DNA of 64,000 nt from Tropicimonas sp. IMCC6043 (lineage in GTDB: Bacteria > Pseudomonadota > Alphaproteobacteria > Rhodobacterales > Rhodobacteraceae), in NCBI RefSeq assembly GCF_004146235.1, contig NZ_SELO01000013.1, forward strand, positions 1 through 64,000, read 5' to 3'. Positions 8,857 through 18,273 of the stretch are shown piece by piece. Position numbers and translations under genes: made by a program. The first letter of the stretch is position 1; each line of letters starts with the position of its first letter. Below the pieces are notes generated by a model. That model saw only the letters and a list, made by a program, of their open reading frames with translations, was not told where the DNA came from and searched no databases.

Positions 8857-9681
8857 TCAGTCCCGCGATCGTCCGAGGGCGATATCCTTCAGCGCATCGC
8901 GGACAATCACCAACGAGGAGTGGAGAAAGAGCGCCGCGATGGCAAAGGCCACGATGAGATCGGGCCAGGACGTTCCGGTCAGCGCGACGAGCACCGCAGC
9001 CGCAACGACGGCGGCATTTCCGATGGCGTCGTTGCGCGAGAACAGCCAGACCGCGCGCACATTCGCGTCTCCGGCGCGGTGCGGGACCAGAACCATCGCG
9101 GCCGCGACATTCACCGCGAGAGCGACGAGGGCAACCATGCCCATGAGCTCGGCCTCGACCTGCTGTTGCGCGAACAGTCTCCAGACCGTGTTGGCGATCA
9201 CCCCCAATCCGAGCGCCCCGAGGAACAGGCCCTGGATGAGGGCGGAGCGTGCGCGCCAGAGCAGGCTCCAGCCAATTGCCAGCACACCGAGAAGCGTGAT
9301 CAAGCCGTCACCGAGGAAGTCGAGGGCGTCCGCTTTCAATGCCTGAGAGCCGGCGAGGAAACCTCCGATCATCTCGATTATTCCGTAGCCCACATTGAGA
9401 GCGACGACGATCCAGAGCGCCCGCCTGTATCCGGCCGAGAGATGCGGCCGGGCTTCTCGCGGATCGCCGGAGGCGTCTGGCAGCAAACGCTCGAGGTGAT
9501 ACCCGGCATCCGTCACGGCATGCTCGACATCCGAAAGGCGCCTGTCATCGAGAGCGACCTGCAATGTGAGGATTTGCGTGGCCGTCGAAATCGTCGGGGT
9601 CTCGACACCGGCGGACCTCACCGCCTTTTCGATCTTCGCCGCACAGGAAGGGCAGTCCATTCCTGTCACCCGATACTTCAC
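8857..9681 (-). CDS. HMA domain-cation diffusion facilitator fusion (metal/cation transporter)
   Basis: An inner-membrane transporter. Residues 1-65 form a heavy-metal-associated domain with the metal motif GMDCPSCAAKI. Residues 80-274 are a cation-diffusion-facilitator membrane domain with about six hydrophobic helices (ALWIVVALNVGYGIIEMIGG onward) and the acidic ADALDFLGD site of CDF proteins. It presumably exports a divalent or soft metal, with the HMA domain as sensor or delivery site. I chose the GTG at 9681 because it places VKYRVTGMDC at the N-terminus, as in relatives; the frame is open further upstream with ATGs at 9771 and 9831 that give an unconserved extension. No metal-responsive regulator gene lies next to it. 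Confidence 0.85.
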   Translation of the reverse strand: MKYRVTGMDCPSCAAKIEKAVRSAGVETPTISTATQILTLQVALDDRRLSDVEHAVTDAGYHLERLLPDASGDPREARPHLSAGYRRALWIVVALNVGYGIIEMIGGFLAGSQALKADALDFLGDGLITLLGVLAIGWSLLWRARSALIQGLFLGALGLGVIANTVWRLFAQQQVEAELMGMVALVALAVNVAAAMVLVPHRAGDANVRAVWLFSRNDAIGNAAVVAAAVLVALTGTSWPDLIVAFAIAALFLHSSLVIVRDALKDIALGRSRD

Positions 9682-9831
9682 AGCCTGGTCCAAAGCGACG
9701 ATTCCCGGTTGTTTTCCTGAGAGATAATCCAACGTCAGGCCTCCCAAAAGACCAGAATGCGAAAACGGCATGCTCCCGTGCAGATCCCCGCTCTGCGCAG
9801 GACGCAACTGTCCGGCCAGATAGCGACCCAC

Positions 9832-10149
9832 AGGGACCCGGCGACACGGAGATCCCGCCGTCGCGAACGATTATCGTCACGGCATTGAATCTCCGGTCCA
9901 ATATACGGGCGGCGACCGCCGGAAGGATCGGAACCCGCGACCGGTGGGATGCGCCATCGCTCGGTGGCCCTCCGACCCCGCTGCACCCGAGTCGACGGGC
10001 GAATGCGGCGCGGCGGTGTCCCGTGACTTTCTCCCGGCACCAGGCAACATTCCTGTTTCTCACAGTTCCGGAAAAGCTATACCCCGACAGGAAAAGCGTT
10101 CCATCGTGCCGCGCGATCGGGCGTTCAGAGCCAATGAAGGAAGGCCGTG
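9832..10149. other. intergenic region, divergent promoters expected
   Basis: 318 bp between the transporter gene on - and the acyl-CoA dehydrogenase gene on +. No gene is supported. Both promoters should lie here, but I cannot pick convincing boxes. Confidence 0.35.
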
Positions 10150-11334
10150 ATGTCTGGTTCCAGTTTTGCCCCGCTCGACCCGCTGCTTCTGGAGCAGCAA
10201 CTTACCGAGGAGGAACGACTGCTTGCCGAAGCGGCCAGGGCGTTTTGCAGCGACCTGCTGGCGCCGCGGGTCACCGACGCTTTCGAGACCGAGACGACCG
10301 ATCCGGCGATCTTTTCCGAAATGGGCGCACAGGGTCTGCTGGGCGTCACGATCCCCGAGGAATATGGCGGGATCGGCGCGGGCTATGTCTCCTACGGGCT
10401 AGTGGCCCGGGAAGTGGAGCGGATCGACAGCGGCTATCGCTCGATGATGTCGGTGCAAAGCTCGCTGGTGATGTATCCGATCCACGCCTACGGCAGCGAG
10501 GCGCAGCGGCAGAAATACCTGCCGAAGCTCGCCACCGGGGAGTGGATCGGCTGTTTCGGCCTGACCGAACCAGATGCCGGCAGCGACCCCGGCAGCATGA
10601 AGACCCGCGCCGAGAAGGTCGCGGGCGGCTATGTGCTCACTGGGTCTAAGATGTGGATCACCAACAGTCCGATCGCAGATGTTTTCGTAGTCTGGGCAAA
10701 GTCCGAGGCGCATGGCGGCAAGATCCGGGGATTCGTGCTGGAGAAGGGCATGAAGGGCCTGTCCGCGCCGAAGATCGCCCGGAAGCTGAGCCTGCGCGCA
10801 TCGGTCACCGGCGAGATCGTCATGGACCGCGTGGAGGTCGGCGAAGACGCGTTGCTGCCCGGCGTCGAGGGGCTCAAGGGGCCATTCGGCTGCCTGAACC
10901 GCGCGCGCTACGGCATCGCCTGGGGCGTGCTGGGGGCGGCGGAGGATTGCTGGCAGCGCAGCCTTCAATACGGGCGCGACCGGGTTCAGTTTGGCCGGCC
11001 GCTGGCGCAGACTCAGCTCTTCCAGAAGAAGCTCGCCGACATGCAGACCGAGATCGCGCTCGGGCTCCAGGCGGCCCTCCGGGTCGGGCGGCTGTTCGAC
11101 GAGGGCCAGATGGCGCCGGAGATGATCTCGCTCATCAAGCGCAACAATTGCGGCAAGGCGCTGGAAATCGCCCGGGCTTCTCGCGACATGCATGGCGGCA
11201 ACGGCATCTCGGGCGAATTCCAGGTGATCCGCCACATGATCAACCTGGAGACCGTGAACACCTATGAGGGAACGCATGATATCCATGCGCTGATCCTTGG
11301 CAGGGCGCAGACCGGCCTTCAGGCATTCTTCTGA
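10150..11334 (+). CDS. gcdH: glutaryl-CoA dehydrogenase-like acyl-CoA dehydrogenase
   Basis: A 394-residue FAD enzyme expected to oxidise and decarboxylate glutaryl-CoA to crotonyl-CoA, the last dedicated step of lysine breakdown through glutarate. Hallmarks are [19 protein letters not shown], the FAD loop [14 protein letters not shown] and WITNSP. The C-terminal [23 protein letters not shown] carries the catalytic glutamate and matches the glutaryl-CoA dehydrogenase signature closely. The ATG at 10150 is preferred over the adjacent GTG because GGAAGG lies 5 nt before it. It is the first gene of a three-gene unit with the fused E1 gene (10 bp downstream) and the acyltransferase-like gene. The converging amaA/amaB-like genes support a lysine role. 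Confidence 0.88.
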   Translation: MSGSSFAPLDPLLLEQQLTEEERLLAEAARAFCSDLLAPRVTDAFETETTDPAIFSEMGAQGLLGVTIPEEYGGIGAGYVSYGLVAREVERIDSGYRSMMSVQSSLVMYPIHAYGSEAQRQKYLPKLATGEWIGCFGLTEPDAGSDPGSMKTRAEKVAGGYVLTGSKMWITNSPIADVFVVWAKSEAHGGKIRGFVLEKGMKGLSAPKIARKLSLRASVTGEIVMDRVEVGEDALLPGVEGLKGPFGCLNRARYGIAWGVLGAAEDCWQRSLQYGRDRVQFGRPLAQTQLFQKKLADMQTEIALGLQAALRVGRLFDEGQMAPEMISLIKRNNCGKALEIARASRDMHGGNGISGEFQVIRHMINLETVNTYEGTHDIHALILGRAQTGLQAFF

Positions 11335-11344
11335 GGGCCGGAAG

Positions 11345-13534
11345 ATGGATCGCTGCGCCATTGTCCACGACAATTTCAGGCGCCGGGTCGCGGCGGCGGA
11401 CCTGCCGCAGGGCGCCGCCCCGCGCGGGCCGCTCGACTCAGCCCGGGCGGTCTCGGTCTTCCGGTCCGGCTGCCTGAGCCGGGCGCTGGACCGCAAGAGC
11501 CGGGCGATGCAGGCCGCCGGCCAGGGCTTCTACACCATCGGCTCCTCGGGGCACGAAGGGCTGGCGGCGGTTGCGGCGGCGCTGCGGCCGACCGACCCGG
11601 CCTTCCTGCATTACCGCGACGCCGCCTTCCAGATCCAGCGCGCCGAGCAGGTGCCGGGCCAGACCATGGCCTGGGACATGCTACTGTCCTTCGCCTGTTC
11701 CTCCGAAGACCCGATCTCCGGCGGCCGGCACAAGGTTCTGGGCTCGAAGGCGCTGAACATCCCGCCGCAGACCTCGACCATCGCCAGCCACCTGCCCAAG
11801 GCGGTGGGCGCCGCCTATGCCATCGGCGCGGCGCGACGCAGGCGACCGGAGCACGCCAGTCTGCCCGACGATGCCATCGTCTATTGCAGCTTCGGCGACG
11901 CCTCCGCCAACCACTCAACGGCGCAGGGCGCCTTCAATACCGCCGGCTGGACGGCGTTCCAGTCCGTCCCCCTGCCGCTTCTGTTCTGCTGCGAGGACAA
12001 CGGCATCGGCATTTCCACCAAGACGCCAGAAGGCTGGATCGCGGCCAGCTTCGCCAACCGTCCGGGAATTCGGTATTTCGCCTGCGACGGGCTCGACATC
12101 TACGACACCTATGCCACGGCGCTGGACGCCGCCGCCTATGTGCGGACCTTCCGAAAACCCGCCTTCCTGCATGTCCGCACGGTGCGGCTCTACGGTCACG
12201 CCGGTGCCGATGTCGCGACGAGTTACCTGCCCAGGGCCGAGGTCGAGGCGGACGAGGCCAACGATCCGCTGCTGCATTCGGTGCGCCTGCTCGGCGCCGC
12301 CAAGGTCATCTCGCCGGCCGAGGCGCTCGATATCTACGATGCCACGACGGCACGCGTCGACCGGATCGCCGAGGAGGCCGTCAAGAGACCGCGGTTGAAG
12401 ACCGCGGCGGACGTCATGGCGAGTCTGATCCCGCCGCGGCGCTCCTGCGCGCCGAGCAACGGGCCCTCGGACGCGCTCCGATCCGAGATCTTCGGTTCGG
12501 ACATCGCGGCGATGACGGAGCCGCAGCCGATGTCGCGCCAGATCAACTGGGCGCTCACAGACCTGATGCTGGCGCATTCCGAGATCGTGTTGATGGGTGA
12601 AGACGTGGGACGCAAGGGTGGCGTCTATGGCGTCACCCAGAGACTTCGGCAACGCTTCGGTCCGGACCGGGTGATCGACACACTGCTCGACGAGCAGAGC
12701 ATTCTCGGCCTCGCCATCGGCATGGCACAGAACGGCTTTACGCCGATTCCGGAGATCCAGTTCCTCGCCTATCTGCACAATGCCGAGGACCAGTTGCGTG
12801 GCGAGGCGGCGACGCTGCCGTTCTTTTCCCGGGGCCAGTACACCAACCCGATGGTGGTCCGCATCGCCGGGCTGGGCTACCAGAGGGGCTTTGGCGGACA
12901 TTTCCACAACGACAACTCGGTTGCCGTGCTGCGCGACATTCCCTGTCTCGTCCTCGCCGTGCCGTCGCGCGGCGCGGATGCCGCACGAATGCTGCGCGAA
13001 TGCGTGCGGCTGGCGCGCGAGGAGCAACGGGTCGTGGTTTTCCTTGAGCCGATCGCGCTCTACTCGATGCGCGACCTCCTCGAGGAGAAGGACGGCGGAT
13101 GGATGTGCCTCTATCCGGACCCGTCCGAGACGCTGGCCCTGGGCGAGGTCGGCATCGAGGGCGACGGCACGGACCTGGCCATGGTCACCTTCGGCAACGG
13201 CGTGTATCTCTCCAACCAGGCGCTGCCGCGGCTCACCGCCGCCGGGATCGATGCGCGCATCGTCGATATCCGCTGGCTGTCGCCTCTGCCGAAAGCCGCG
13301 CTGACCGAGGCCGTCCGAGGATGTCGGAACATCCTCATCGTGGACGAGACGCGCCATTCCGGCGGCGTGGCCGAGGGCCTGATGGCGCATTTCCACGAGA
13401 CGGTGGAGGCACGGCTTGCCCGCCTGACCGCCGAGGACAGTTTCATCGCCACGGGCCCGGCCTATGCCGCCACGATGCCATCGGCCGACAGCATCGCCGA
13501 GGCCGCGCAGAGACTGGTGGAGGGCCGGCCGTGA
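11345..13534 (+). CDS. 2-oxoacid dehydrogenase E1, fused alpha and beta subunits
   Basis: A 729-residue thiamin-diphosphate enzyme that joins the alpha and beta chains found as separate proteins in branched-chain and pyruvate dehydrogenases. The alpha part (1 to about 370) has GSSGHEGLAAVAAAL, HYRDAAFQ, the ThDP motif from GDASANHST to EDNGIGIST, and YGHAGADV. The beta part (about 395-729) has GEDVGRKGGVYGVT, DEQSILGLAIGMA and RGQYTNPMVVRIAG. It would decarboxylate a 2-oxoacid and pass the acyl group to a lipoyl-E2 that is not in the window. Lying between glutaryl-CoA dehydrogenase and an acyltransferase-like protein, 2-oxoadipate to glutaryl-CoA is an attractive but unproven reaction; a branched-chain substrate is the alternative. 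ATG 11345 follows GAGGGCCGGAAG. Confidence 0.85.
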   Translation: MDRCAIVHDNFRRRVAAADLPQGAAPRGPLDSARAVSVFRSGCLSRALDRKSRAMQAAGQGFYTIGSSGHEGLAAVAAALRPTDPAFLHYRDAAFQIQRAEQVPGQTMAWDMLLSFACSSEDPISGGRHKVLGSKALNIPPQTSTIASHLPKAVGAAYAIGAARRRRPEHASLPDDAIVYCSFGDASANHSTAQGAFNTAGWTAFQSVPLPLLFCCEDNGIGISTKTPEGWIAASFANRPGIRYFACDGLDIYDTYATALDAAAYVRTFRKPAFLHVRTVRLYGHAGADVATSYLPRAEVEADEANDPLLHSVRLLGAAKVISPAEALDIYDATTARVDRIAEEAVKRPRLKTAADVMASLIPPRRSCAPSNGPSDALRSEIFGSDIAAMTEPQPMSRQINWALTDLMLAHSEIVLMGEDVGRKGGVYGVTQRLRQRFGPDRVIDTLLDEQSILGLAIGMAQNGFTPIPEIQFLAYLHNAEDQLRGEAATLPFFSRGQYTNPMVVRIAGLGYQRGFGGHFHNDNSVAVLRDIPCLVLAVPSRGADAARMLRECVRLAREEQRVVVFLEPIALYSMRDLLEEKDGGWMCLYPDPSETLALGEVGIEGDGTDLAMVTFGNGVYLSNQALPRLTAAGIDARIVDIRWLSPLPKAALTEAVRGCRNILIVDETRHSGGVAEGLMAHFHETVEARLARLTAEDSFIATGPAYAATMPSADSIAEAAQRLVEGRP

Positions 13535-14559
13535 CGACCGCCGTCATCGTCTGCCCCGGCCGCGGCACCTACAACAGGTCGGAACTGGGCTATCTTGACC
13601 GGAACTTTCCGGACGCCGCGCTTCTTGACCGCTTCGACGCGCTGCGCCGCGAGGCCGGGCAGGACAGTCTCACGGCGCTCGACGGGGCCGCGCAGTTTTC
13701 AGCGTCGACACATGGACGCGGCGACAACGCCTCGGCCCTGATCTATGCCGCGAGCTACGGCGACGTCCTGTCAATCGACCGCGACCGGATCGAAATCGTC
13801 GCGGTGACCGGCAACTCCATGGGTTGGTACACCGCGCTGGCCTGCGGCGGGGCGCTCACCGCGGATGCGGGATTCCGGGTGAGCAACACCATGGGCACGC
13901 TGATGCAGGAGGCGCGGATCGGCGGGCAGACGGTGTATCCCTGGATGGAGGATAACTGGCGCCCGCTGCCGGATCGGCGCGCGGCGCTTCTTGCACAGGT
14001 TGCCGAGATCGACCGGCGGGCGGACCATGTGCTGCGCCTGTCGATCGACCTGGGCGGCATGCTGATCCTGGCCGGAAACGCGGCCGGGCTCAATGCCTTC
14101 GAGGCCGAAATCGCGCCGACGCAAGGGCGCTTCCCGATGCGCCTTGCCAACCACGCGGCCTTCCACAGCGCACTGCAAGCGCCTGTTGCGGCGCGCGGGC
14201 GGGCAGCCCTGCCACAGTCGCTCTTCTCGCAACCGGATCTGCCACTAATCGACGGCCGCGGCGCAATCTGGTGGCCCGGCGCGTCGGACCTGACGGAGCT
14301 CTGGGAATACACGTTCGGCCAACAGGTGACCGAGACCTACGATTTTACCCGGGCCATCACCGTCGCCGCCCGCGAGTTCGCCCCGGACATCTTCATCGTG
14401 CCCGGCCCGGGCACGACGCTTGGCGGCGCGGTCGCGCAATCCCTGATCCTCGCCAACTGGCGCGGCTTGTCCGACAAGGCGTCGTTCCGGCAGCAACAGG
14501 CGAACCGACCGCTGCTTCTTTCCATGGGAATGGCAGACCAACGTCCTCTCGCGGTGTAG
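13531..14559 (+). CDS. acyltransferase (FabD-like) domain protein
   Basis: A 342-residue protein resembling malonyl-CoA:ACP transacylases. The nucleophile motif appears as TGNSMGWYTA (GxSxG), and the second catalytic His as NHAAFHS. The N-terminal VCPGRGTYN replaces the usual FPGQGSQ. It starts at a GTG whose GTGA overlaps the stop of the E1 gene, indicating translational coupling. The family moves acyl groups from CoA to a carrier thiol. Here it could transfer or release the acyl group made by the E1 complex, since no E2 is nearby, but this is inference. It is the last gene of the unit and converges on amaA. Confidence 0.75.
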   Translation: MTTAVIVCPGRGTYNRSELGYLDRNFPDAALLDRFDALRREAGQDSLTALDGAAQFSASTHGRGDNASALIYAASYGDVLSIDRDRIEIVAVTGNSMGWYTALACGGALTADAGFRVSNTMGTLMQEARIGGQTVYPWMEDNWRPLPDRRAALLAQVAEIDRRADHVLRLSIDLGGMLILAGNAAGLNAFEAEIAPTQGRFPMRLANHAAFHSALQAPVAARGRAALPQSLFSQPDLPLIDGRGAIWWPGASDLTELWEYTFGQQVTETYDFTRAITVAAREFAPDIFIVPGPGTTLGGAVAQSLILANWRGLSDKASFRQQQANRPLLLSMGMADQRPLAV

Positions 14560-14572
14560 CGCCCGACGCCCT

Positions 14573-14610
14573 GCCCGTCCCGCCTCGACCCGCGATCGCG
14601 ACTGACGGGC
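14573..14610. terminator. possible bidirectional hairpin between convergent genes
   Basis: GCCCGTC at 14573-14579 pairs with GACGGGC at 14604-14610 around a 24-nt loop, between two converging genes. There is no T-run and the loop is long, so this is only a weak terminator candidate. Confidence 0.3.
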
Positions 14611-14620
14611 GACAGCCGGT

Positions 14621-15916
14621 CTACCGGAGAGGGTCGACCGCATGGGCGACGGCCGCGCCAAACTCGAAGAATGCGGTTCTGGCGGCGGTGAACCGCTCTG
14701 AATAGGCGTCCTGCACCGGAATCGGGAACGCATCGGGCTGGTCGTTCAGCAACGCTCGGGCCGCGGAGGTTCCGAAGACCGTTCCCGGCGCGATCCCCCG
14801 CCCGGAATAGCCGAAGACCGCACAGGCGCGCGGCCCGATCCGCAGCACTTTCGGAATGTGGTCCGCGGTCATGGCGATCCGTCCGTGCCAGCGATGCGCG
14901 AAGGGGACCCCGGCAAGCGCGGGAAAGACCTCGCGCAGCTTGCGCCGGGCCCAGGCGCCGTGGATGGCCCCCGCGGGGCCGCCGGCGCTGCCCATACCAC
15001 CGAGGATCAGGCGGCCGGCCCGGTCGACCCGGAACGAGGACATCACCATCGCGGTGTCCCAGCAACCTTCGCCGTCCGGCAGGATTTGCGCACGCATGTC
15101 GTCCGGCAAGGGCTCGGTGGCAAACTGGCCATAGGTGACGACGGAGAAACGCGCCTGTGCGAGCCCGGTCACAAAACGCGGATAGGCATTGGTCGCCACA
15201 AGCAGCGCCGCGGCGCGGACGTCATGCCCGTTGGCCGAGACCCGCCACCGATCGCCGTCCCGAACGACGCCGTCTGCCGGCGACGCCTCGAAGAGATGCG
15301 CCCCCTTTGCCTGCGCCGCGCGGGCAAGGCCCTGGCAATAGGCCAGCGGCTGGATCGTGCCAGCCCGCGGGTCGAACAGCGCGCCGTGGAAACGCCGCGT
15401 GCCGGTGCGCCGTGCTGTTTCGTCCGCATCGAGCAGCCGCAGCGGCGCTCCGATGCGGTTGCCTTGCCGATAGCGGTCCTCGAGATCCGCGCGCCCGGCG
15501 GCGGAATGCGCCAGATGCAGGGTGCCGGCGCGGACCGGCTCGCACTCGATCGCCTCGCGCTCGATGATCCGGAAGACCGCCTCGGGGCCCTTCCCGAGAT
15601 CTTCCAGAAGACGCATTCCGGCTGACTCGCCCATCTGGCGCAGAATCGCGTCCGGCGGCAGCCAGAGCCCGGCATTGACCAGCCCCACATTGCGTCCGGA
15701 GCCGCCATGACCGATGAACTTCGCTTCCAGCAGCGCCACCGACGCGCCCGAACGGGCCGCCTCCAGCGCGGCCGAGCAGCCGGTATAACCGCCGCCGATC
15801 ACCACAAGGTTGACATCGAGATCACGGTCGAGAGGCCGGGTGGTCACCCACTCGGTCGTGCTGACGCCCCAGAGGCCGGTGTCCGCCCTAGAGGTCAAAC
15901 CTGACACCCTGGGCAA
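14621..15916 (-). CDS. amaA: FAD-dependent amine oxidase, probable L-pipecolate oxidase
   Basis: A DAO/DadA-superfamily flavoprotein of up to 431 residues. The Rossmann FAD motif is VVIGGGYTGCSAALEA, followed by SGRNVGLVNAGLW; the C-terminal region has GYSGRGIAPGT, typical of this family. In Pseudomonas putida AmaA oxidises L-pipecolate to piperideine-6-carboxylate, which AmaB then oxidises. Here the gene lies directly downstream of an amaB-like gene on the same strand, which is the main reason for the assignment; gamma-glutamylputrescine oxidase or another secondary-amine oxidase is the alternative. The longest frame overlaps the amaB end by 29 bp. A TTG overlapping the amaB stop is another possible start, so the first residues are uncertain. 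Confidence 0.72.
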   Translation of the reverse strand: MPRVSGLTSRADTGLWGVSTTEWVTTRPLDRDLDVNLVVIGGGYTGCSAALEAARSGASVALLEAKFIGHGGSGRNVGLVNAGLWLPPDAILRQMGESAGMRLLEDLGKGPEAVFRIIEREAIECEPVRAGTLHLAHSAAGRADLEDRYRQGNRIGAPLRLLDADETARRTGTRRFHGALFDPRAGTIQPLAYCQGLARAAQAKGAHLFEASPADGVVRDGDRWRVSANGHDVRAAALLVATNAYPRFVTGLAQARFSVVTYGQFATEPLPDDMRAQILPDGEGCWDTAMVMSSFRVDRAGRLILGGMGSAGGPAGAIHGAWARRKLREVFPALAGVPFAHRWHGRIAMTADHIPKVLRIGPRACAVFGYSGRGIAPGTVFGTSAARALLNDQPDAFPIPVQDAYSERFTAARTAFFEFGAAVAHAVDPLR

Positions 15917-17420
15917 GCGGCAGGTCGGCGGAGAAGTTCACGGTGCTGGTCTGACGGCGCATGTATCCCTTCCAGGCGTCCGAGCCGCTCTCGCGCCCGC
16001 CGCCAGTCTCCTTCTCGCCGCCGAACGCCCCGCCGATCTCAGCGCCCGAGGGCCCGATATTGACATTGGCGATGCCACAATCCGAACCGACCGCCGAGAG
16101 GAACGCCTCTGCCTCGCGCAGGTTCAGCGTGAAAATGCAGGAGCTGAGCCCCTGAGGCACGCCGTTCTGCAAGGCGATGGCCGCGTCGAGATCGCGGTAG
16201 GACATGACGTAGAGGATCGGCGCGAAGGTCTCGGTCCGGACGGTCTCGGTCTGGCCGGGCATTTCGACCAGTGCCGGCGCGGCATAGGCGCCGCCGGGCA
16301 CGGCATCCGTGACCGGAGCGCCGCCATGCACGATGCCGCCCTCGGCGCGAGCCCGTTCAAGCGCGGCCTGCATCGCGTCGAGCGCAACCTTGTCCACAAG
16401 CGGCCCGATCAGCGTGCCGGCCTTGCGCGGATCACCGACCGGCAGGCTTGCATAGGCCGACTTGAGCCGGGCCAGCAGATCCTCGCGGATGCTCTCATGC
16501 ACGATCAGCCGGCGCAGCGAGGTGCAGCGCTGGCCCGCCGTGCCCACAGCGGAAAAGACGATGGCCCGCACCGCCATGTCGAGATCGGCCGAGGGCGCAA
16601 CAATCATGGCGTTGTTGCCGCCAAGCTCGAGGATCGACCGTCCCCAGCGGGCCATCACCCTGGGCCCCACAACCGCGCCCATGCGAGTCGAGCCGGTGGC
16701 CGAGATCACCGGGACATCCGGGCTTTCGACCAGCGCCGCCCCGACCTCGGCACCTCCGATCGCCAGTTGCACCAGGCCCTCGGGAGCATCCGCGCCGAAA
16801 CGGGCGATGGCGCGGCCGAGGATCTTCATGCAGGCCATCGCGGTCAGCGGGGTCTTTTCCGACGGCTTCCAGATCACCGGGTCGCCGCAGACCAGCGCCA
16901 GAGCGGTGTTCCAGGACCAGACCGCGACGGGGAAGTTGAAAGCCGAGATCACGCCCACCGGGCCGAGCGGGTGCCATGTCTCGCTCATCCGGTGGCCGGG
17001 ACGCTCGGAGGCGATGGTGAGCCCGTAGAGCTGCCGCGAGACACCGACAGCGAAGTCGCAGATGTCGATCATCTCCTGCACTTCGCCAAGGCCCTCGGAG
17101 GCGATCTTGCCGACCTCGAGCGTCACCAGCGCCCCGAGCGCCTCCTTCGCGGCGCGCAACTCCTCGCCGAGGAGCCGCACCAATTCGCCGCGGCGCGGAG
17201 CGGGCAGGTTGCGCCAGTCCCGGAAGGCCGTTTGGGCGCGGGCGATCACTGCCGGCATCTCGCCCGGGTCGGTCTCGGTAACGCGCGCGATCTCGGCGCC
17301 GTCGATCGGCGAAGTCACGGACAGCGTGCCGCCCCACAGTTCCGCTTCGGTCAACCCCGCGGCGGCCAGAATGTCGGCATGTGCCGGGGGGTCGGCCATG
17401 AGGCTGCCTGAATCGGTCAT
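15888..17420 (-). CDS. amaB: L-piperidine-6-carboxylate / 2-aminoadipate semialdehyde dehydrogenase (ALDH7 family)
   Basis: A 510-residue NAD(P)-dependent aldehyde dehydrogenase that would convert piperideine-6-carboxylate (2-aminoadipate semialdehyde) to 2-aminoadipate. The ALDH7/AmaB signature is strong: APRRGELVRLLGEELR, EVQEMIDICDFAVGVSRQLYG, SERPGHRM, SATGSTRMG, the catalytic glutamate in LELGGNNAM and the catalytic cysteine in GTAGQRCTSLRRL. The C-terminal IGGAFGGEKETGGGRESGSD is also characteristic. The amaA-like oxidase follows with overlapping ends, so the two are co-transcribed. Convergence with the glutaryl-CoA dehydrogenase unit fits a lysine-pipecolate-aminoadipate pathway. No Lrp/AsnC-type regulator was found next to it. 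Confidence 0.9.
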   Translation of the reverse strand: MTDSGSLMADPPAHADILAAAGLTEAELWGGTLSVTSPIDGAEIARVTETDPGEMPAVIARAQTAFRDWRNLPAPRRGELVRLLGEELRAAKEALGALVTLEVGKIASEGLGEVQEMIDICDFAVGVSRQLYGLTIASERPGHRMSETWHPLGPVGVISAFNFPVAVWSWNTALALVCGDPVIWKPSEKTPLTAMACMKILGRAIARFGADAPEGLVQLAIGGAEVGAALVESPDVPVISATGSTRMGAVVGPRVMARWGRSILELGGNNAMIVAPSADLDMAVRAIVFSAVGTAGQRCTSLRRLIVHESIREDLLARLKSAYASLPVGDPRKAGTLIGPLVDKVALDAMQAALERARAEGGIVHGGAPVTDAVPGGAYAAPALVEMPGQTETVRTETFAPILYVMSYRDLDAAIALQNGVPQGLSSCIFTLNLREAEAFLSAVGSDCGIANVNIGPSGAEIGGAFGGEKETGGGRESGSDAWKGYMRRQTSTVNFSADLPLAQGVRFDL

Positions 17421-18120
17421 TTCGGTGTCTCCTGTCAGCGGGCACCGGCACCCGCGCTCATGTGTCTAATCCGGTCAAGCCGGTGTAGCGTCACGGCAAT
17501 CGGCCGGAGTAGACGGATCTCCGGCAAGCGCCGCCAGCGCGACGATGTCGCAACGGCGCGTCCCATTGAGTGCCGAAGCAATGCCTCTCGCAGCCCCGAC
17601 CGGGCCTGACCGGACCCGCGTCGGCGCGCCTCTTCCGAACGCCCGCGGAATGCACGATCCCATCCTGTCCGGCCTCCGACTGGCGCAGCATTGTTTCGCA
17701 GAAATGATCAGGCACCGAAATCTCCATGTCGAAGATCCACGCCGCCCGCCTGAACGCAACGCTCTGTGTCATCGCGAGTCCCCGTCCGGATTGAATGTCA
17801 CAACAGTACAGCTCCGGCGCGGCAGGCAAAATCAAAATGGGTCGATCAAGGGCGGCAGTTGGATTCACCTGACCCGACGCGCGCCGCCTCTGTCCAGGCG
17901 GCACGAAACCTGGGCGAGTTCGAAACGCGTCCACCTTCGACGACTCGCTGCGCTCTCCCGGTCCTGCTCAGGCCATCGGACCGCGATGTTGCGCGACTGG
18001 TCAGCTGCGGACTCATGCGTGGGGCCGCTTGACGAAGCGGTCGTCGCAGCTGTCATCGCGCCACCGCCGAATAACCTGCGCAGTGATGGACGTGACCAGA
18101 CCTGCAATGTGATTCTGCTG
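17421..18120. other. intergenic region with no supported gene
   Basis: About 700 bp upstream of amaB. Open frames on both strands have compositions typical of GC-rich noise. One - strand frame opening MTQSVAFRRAAWIFDMEI (ATG at 17772, purine-rich site upstream) begins like a protein but soon becomes Arg/Pro/Gly-rich; it might be a small gene or a remnant. The amaB promoter should lie near the left end. Confidence 0.35.
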
Positions 18121-18273
18121 CTACCTGGGGCCGTAGGCGCGATCCTGAGTCAGGCCGCTGGCCACGGATTTCAGCGTTTCCCGCTCCATTTCCCCGCCTG
18201 GAAGGGCCATGAAGACGGCCAAAAGACCCAGAAGCCCCGCGAAACCCGCGAGTTCGTATTTCATAGATTTCAT
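18121..18273 (-). CDS. small single-pass membrane peptide
   Basis: A 50-residue reading starting MKSMKYELAGF with one hydrophobic stretch (AGLLGLLAVFMAL) followed by a charged tail (GGEMERETLKSV). GAGG lies about 8 nt before the ATG at 18273. The combination of ribosome-binding site and clean membrane segment makes it more than noise, but I recognise no family and it stands alone between two large units. Confidence 0.45.
   Translation of the reverse strand: MKSMKYELAGFAGLLGLLAVFMALPGGEMERETLKSVASGLTQDRAYGPR

Noticed and set aside
15810-17411. + strand open frame opposite amaB (533 codons)
   Set aside because: The opposite strand has unambiguous ALDH7 motifs and this frame has none.
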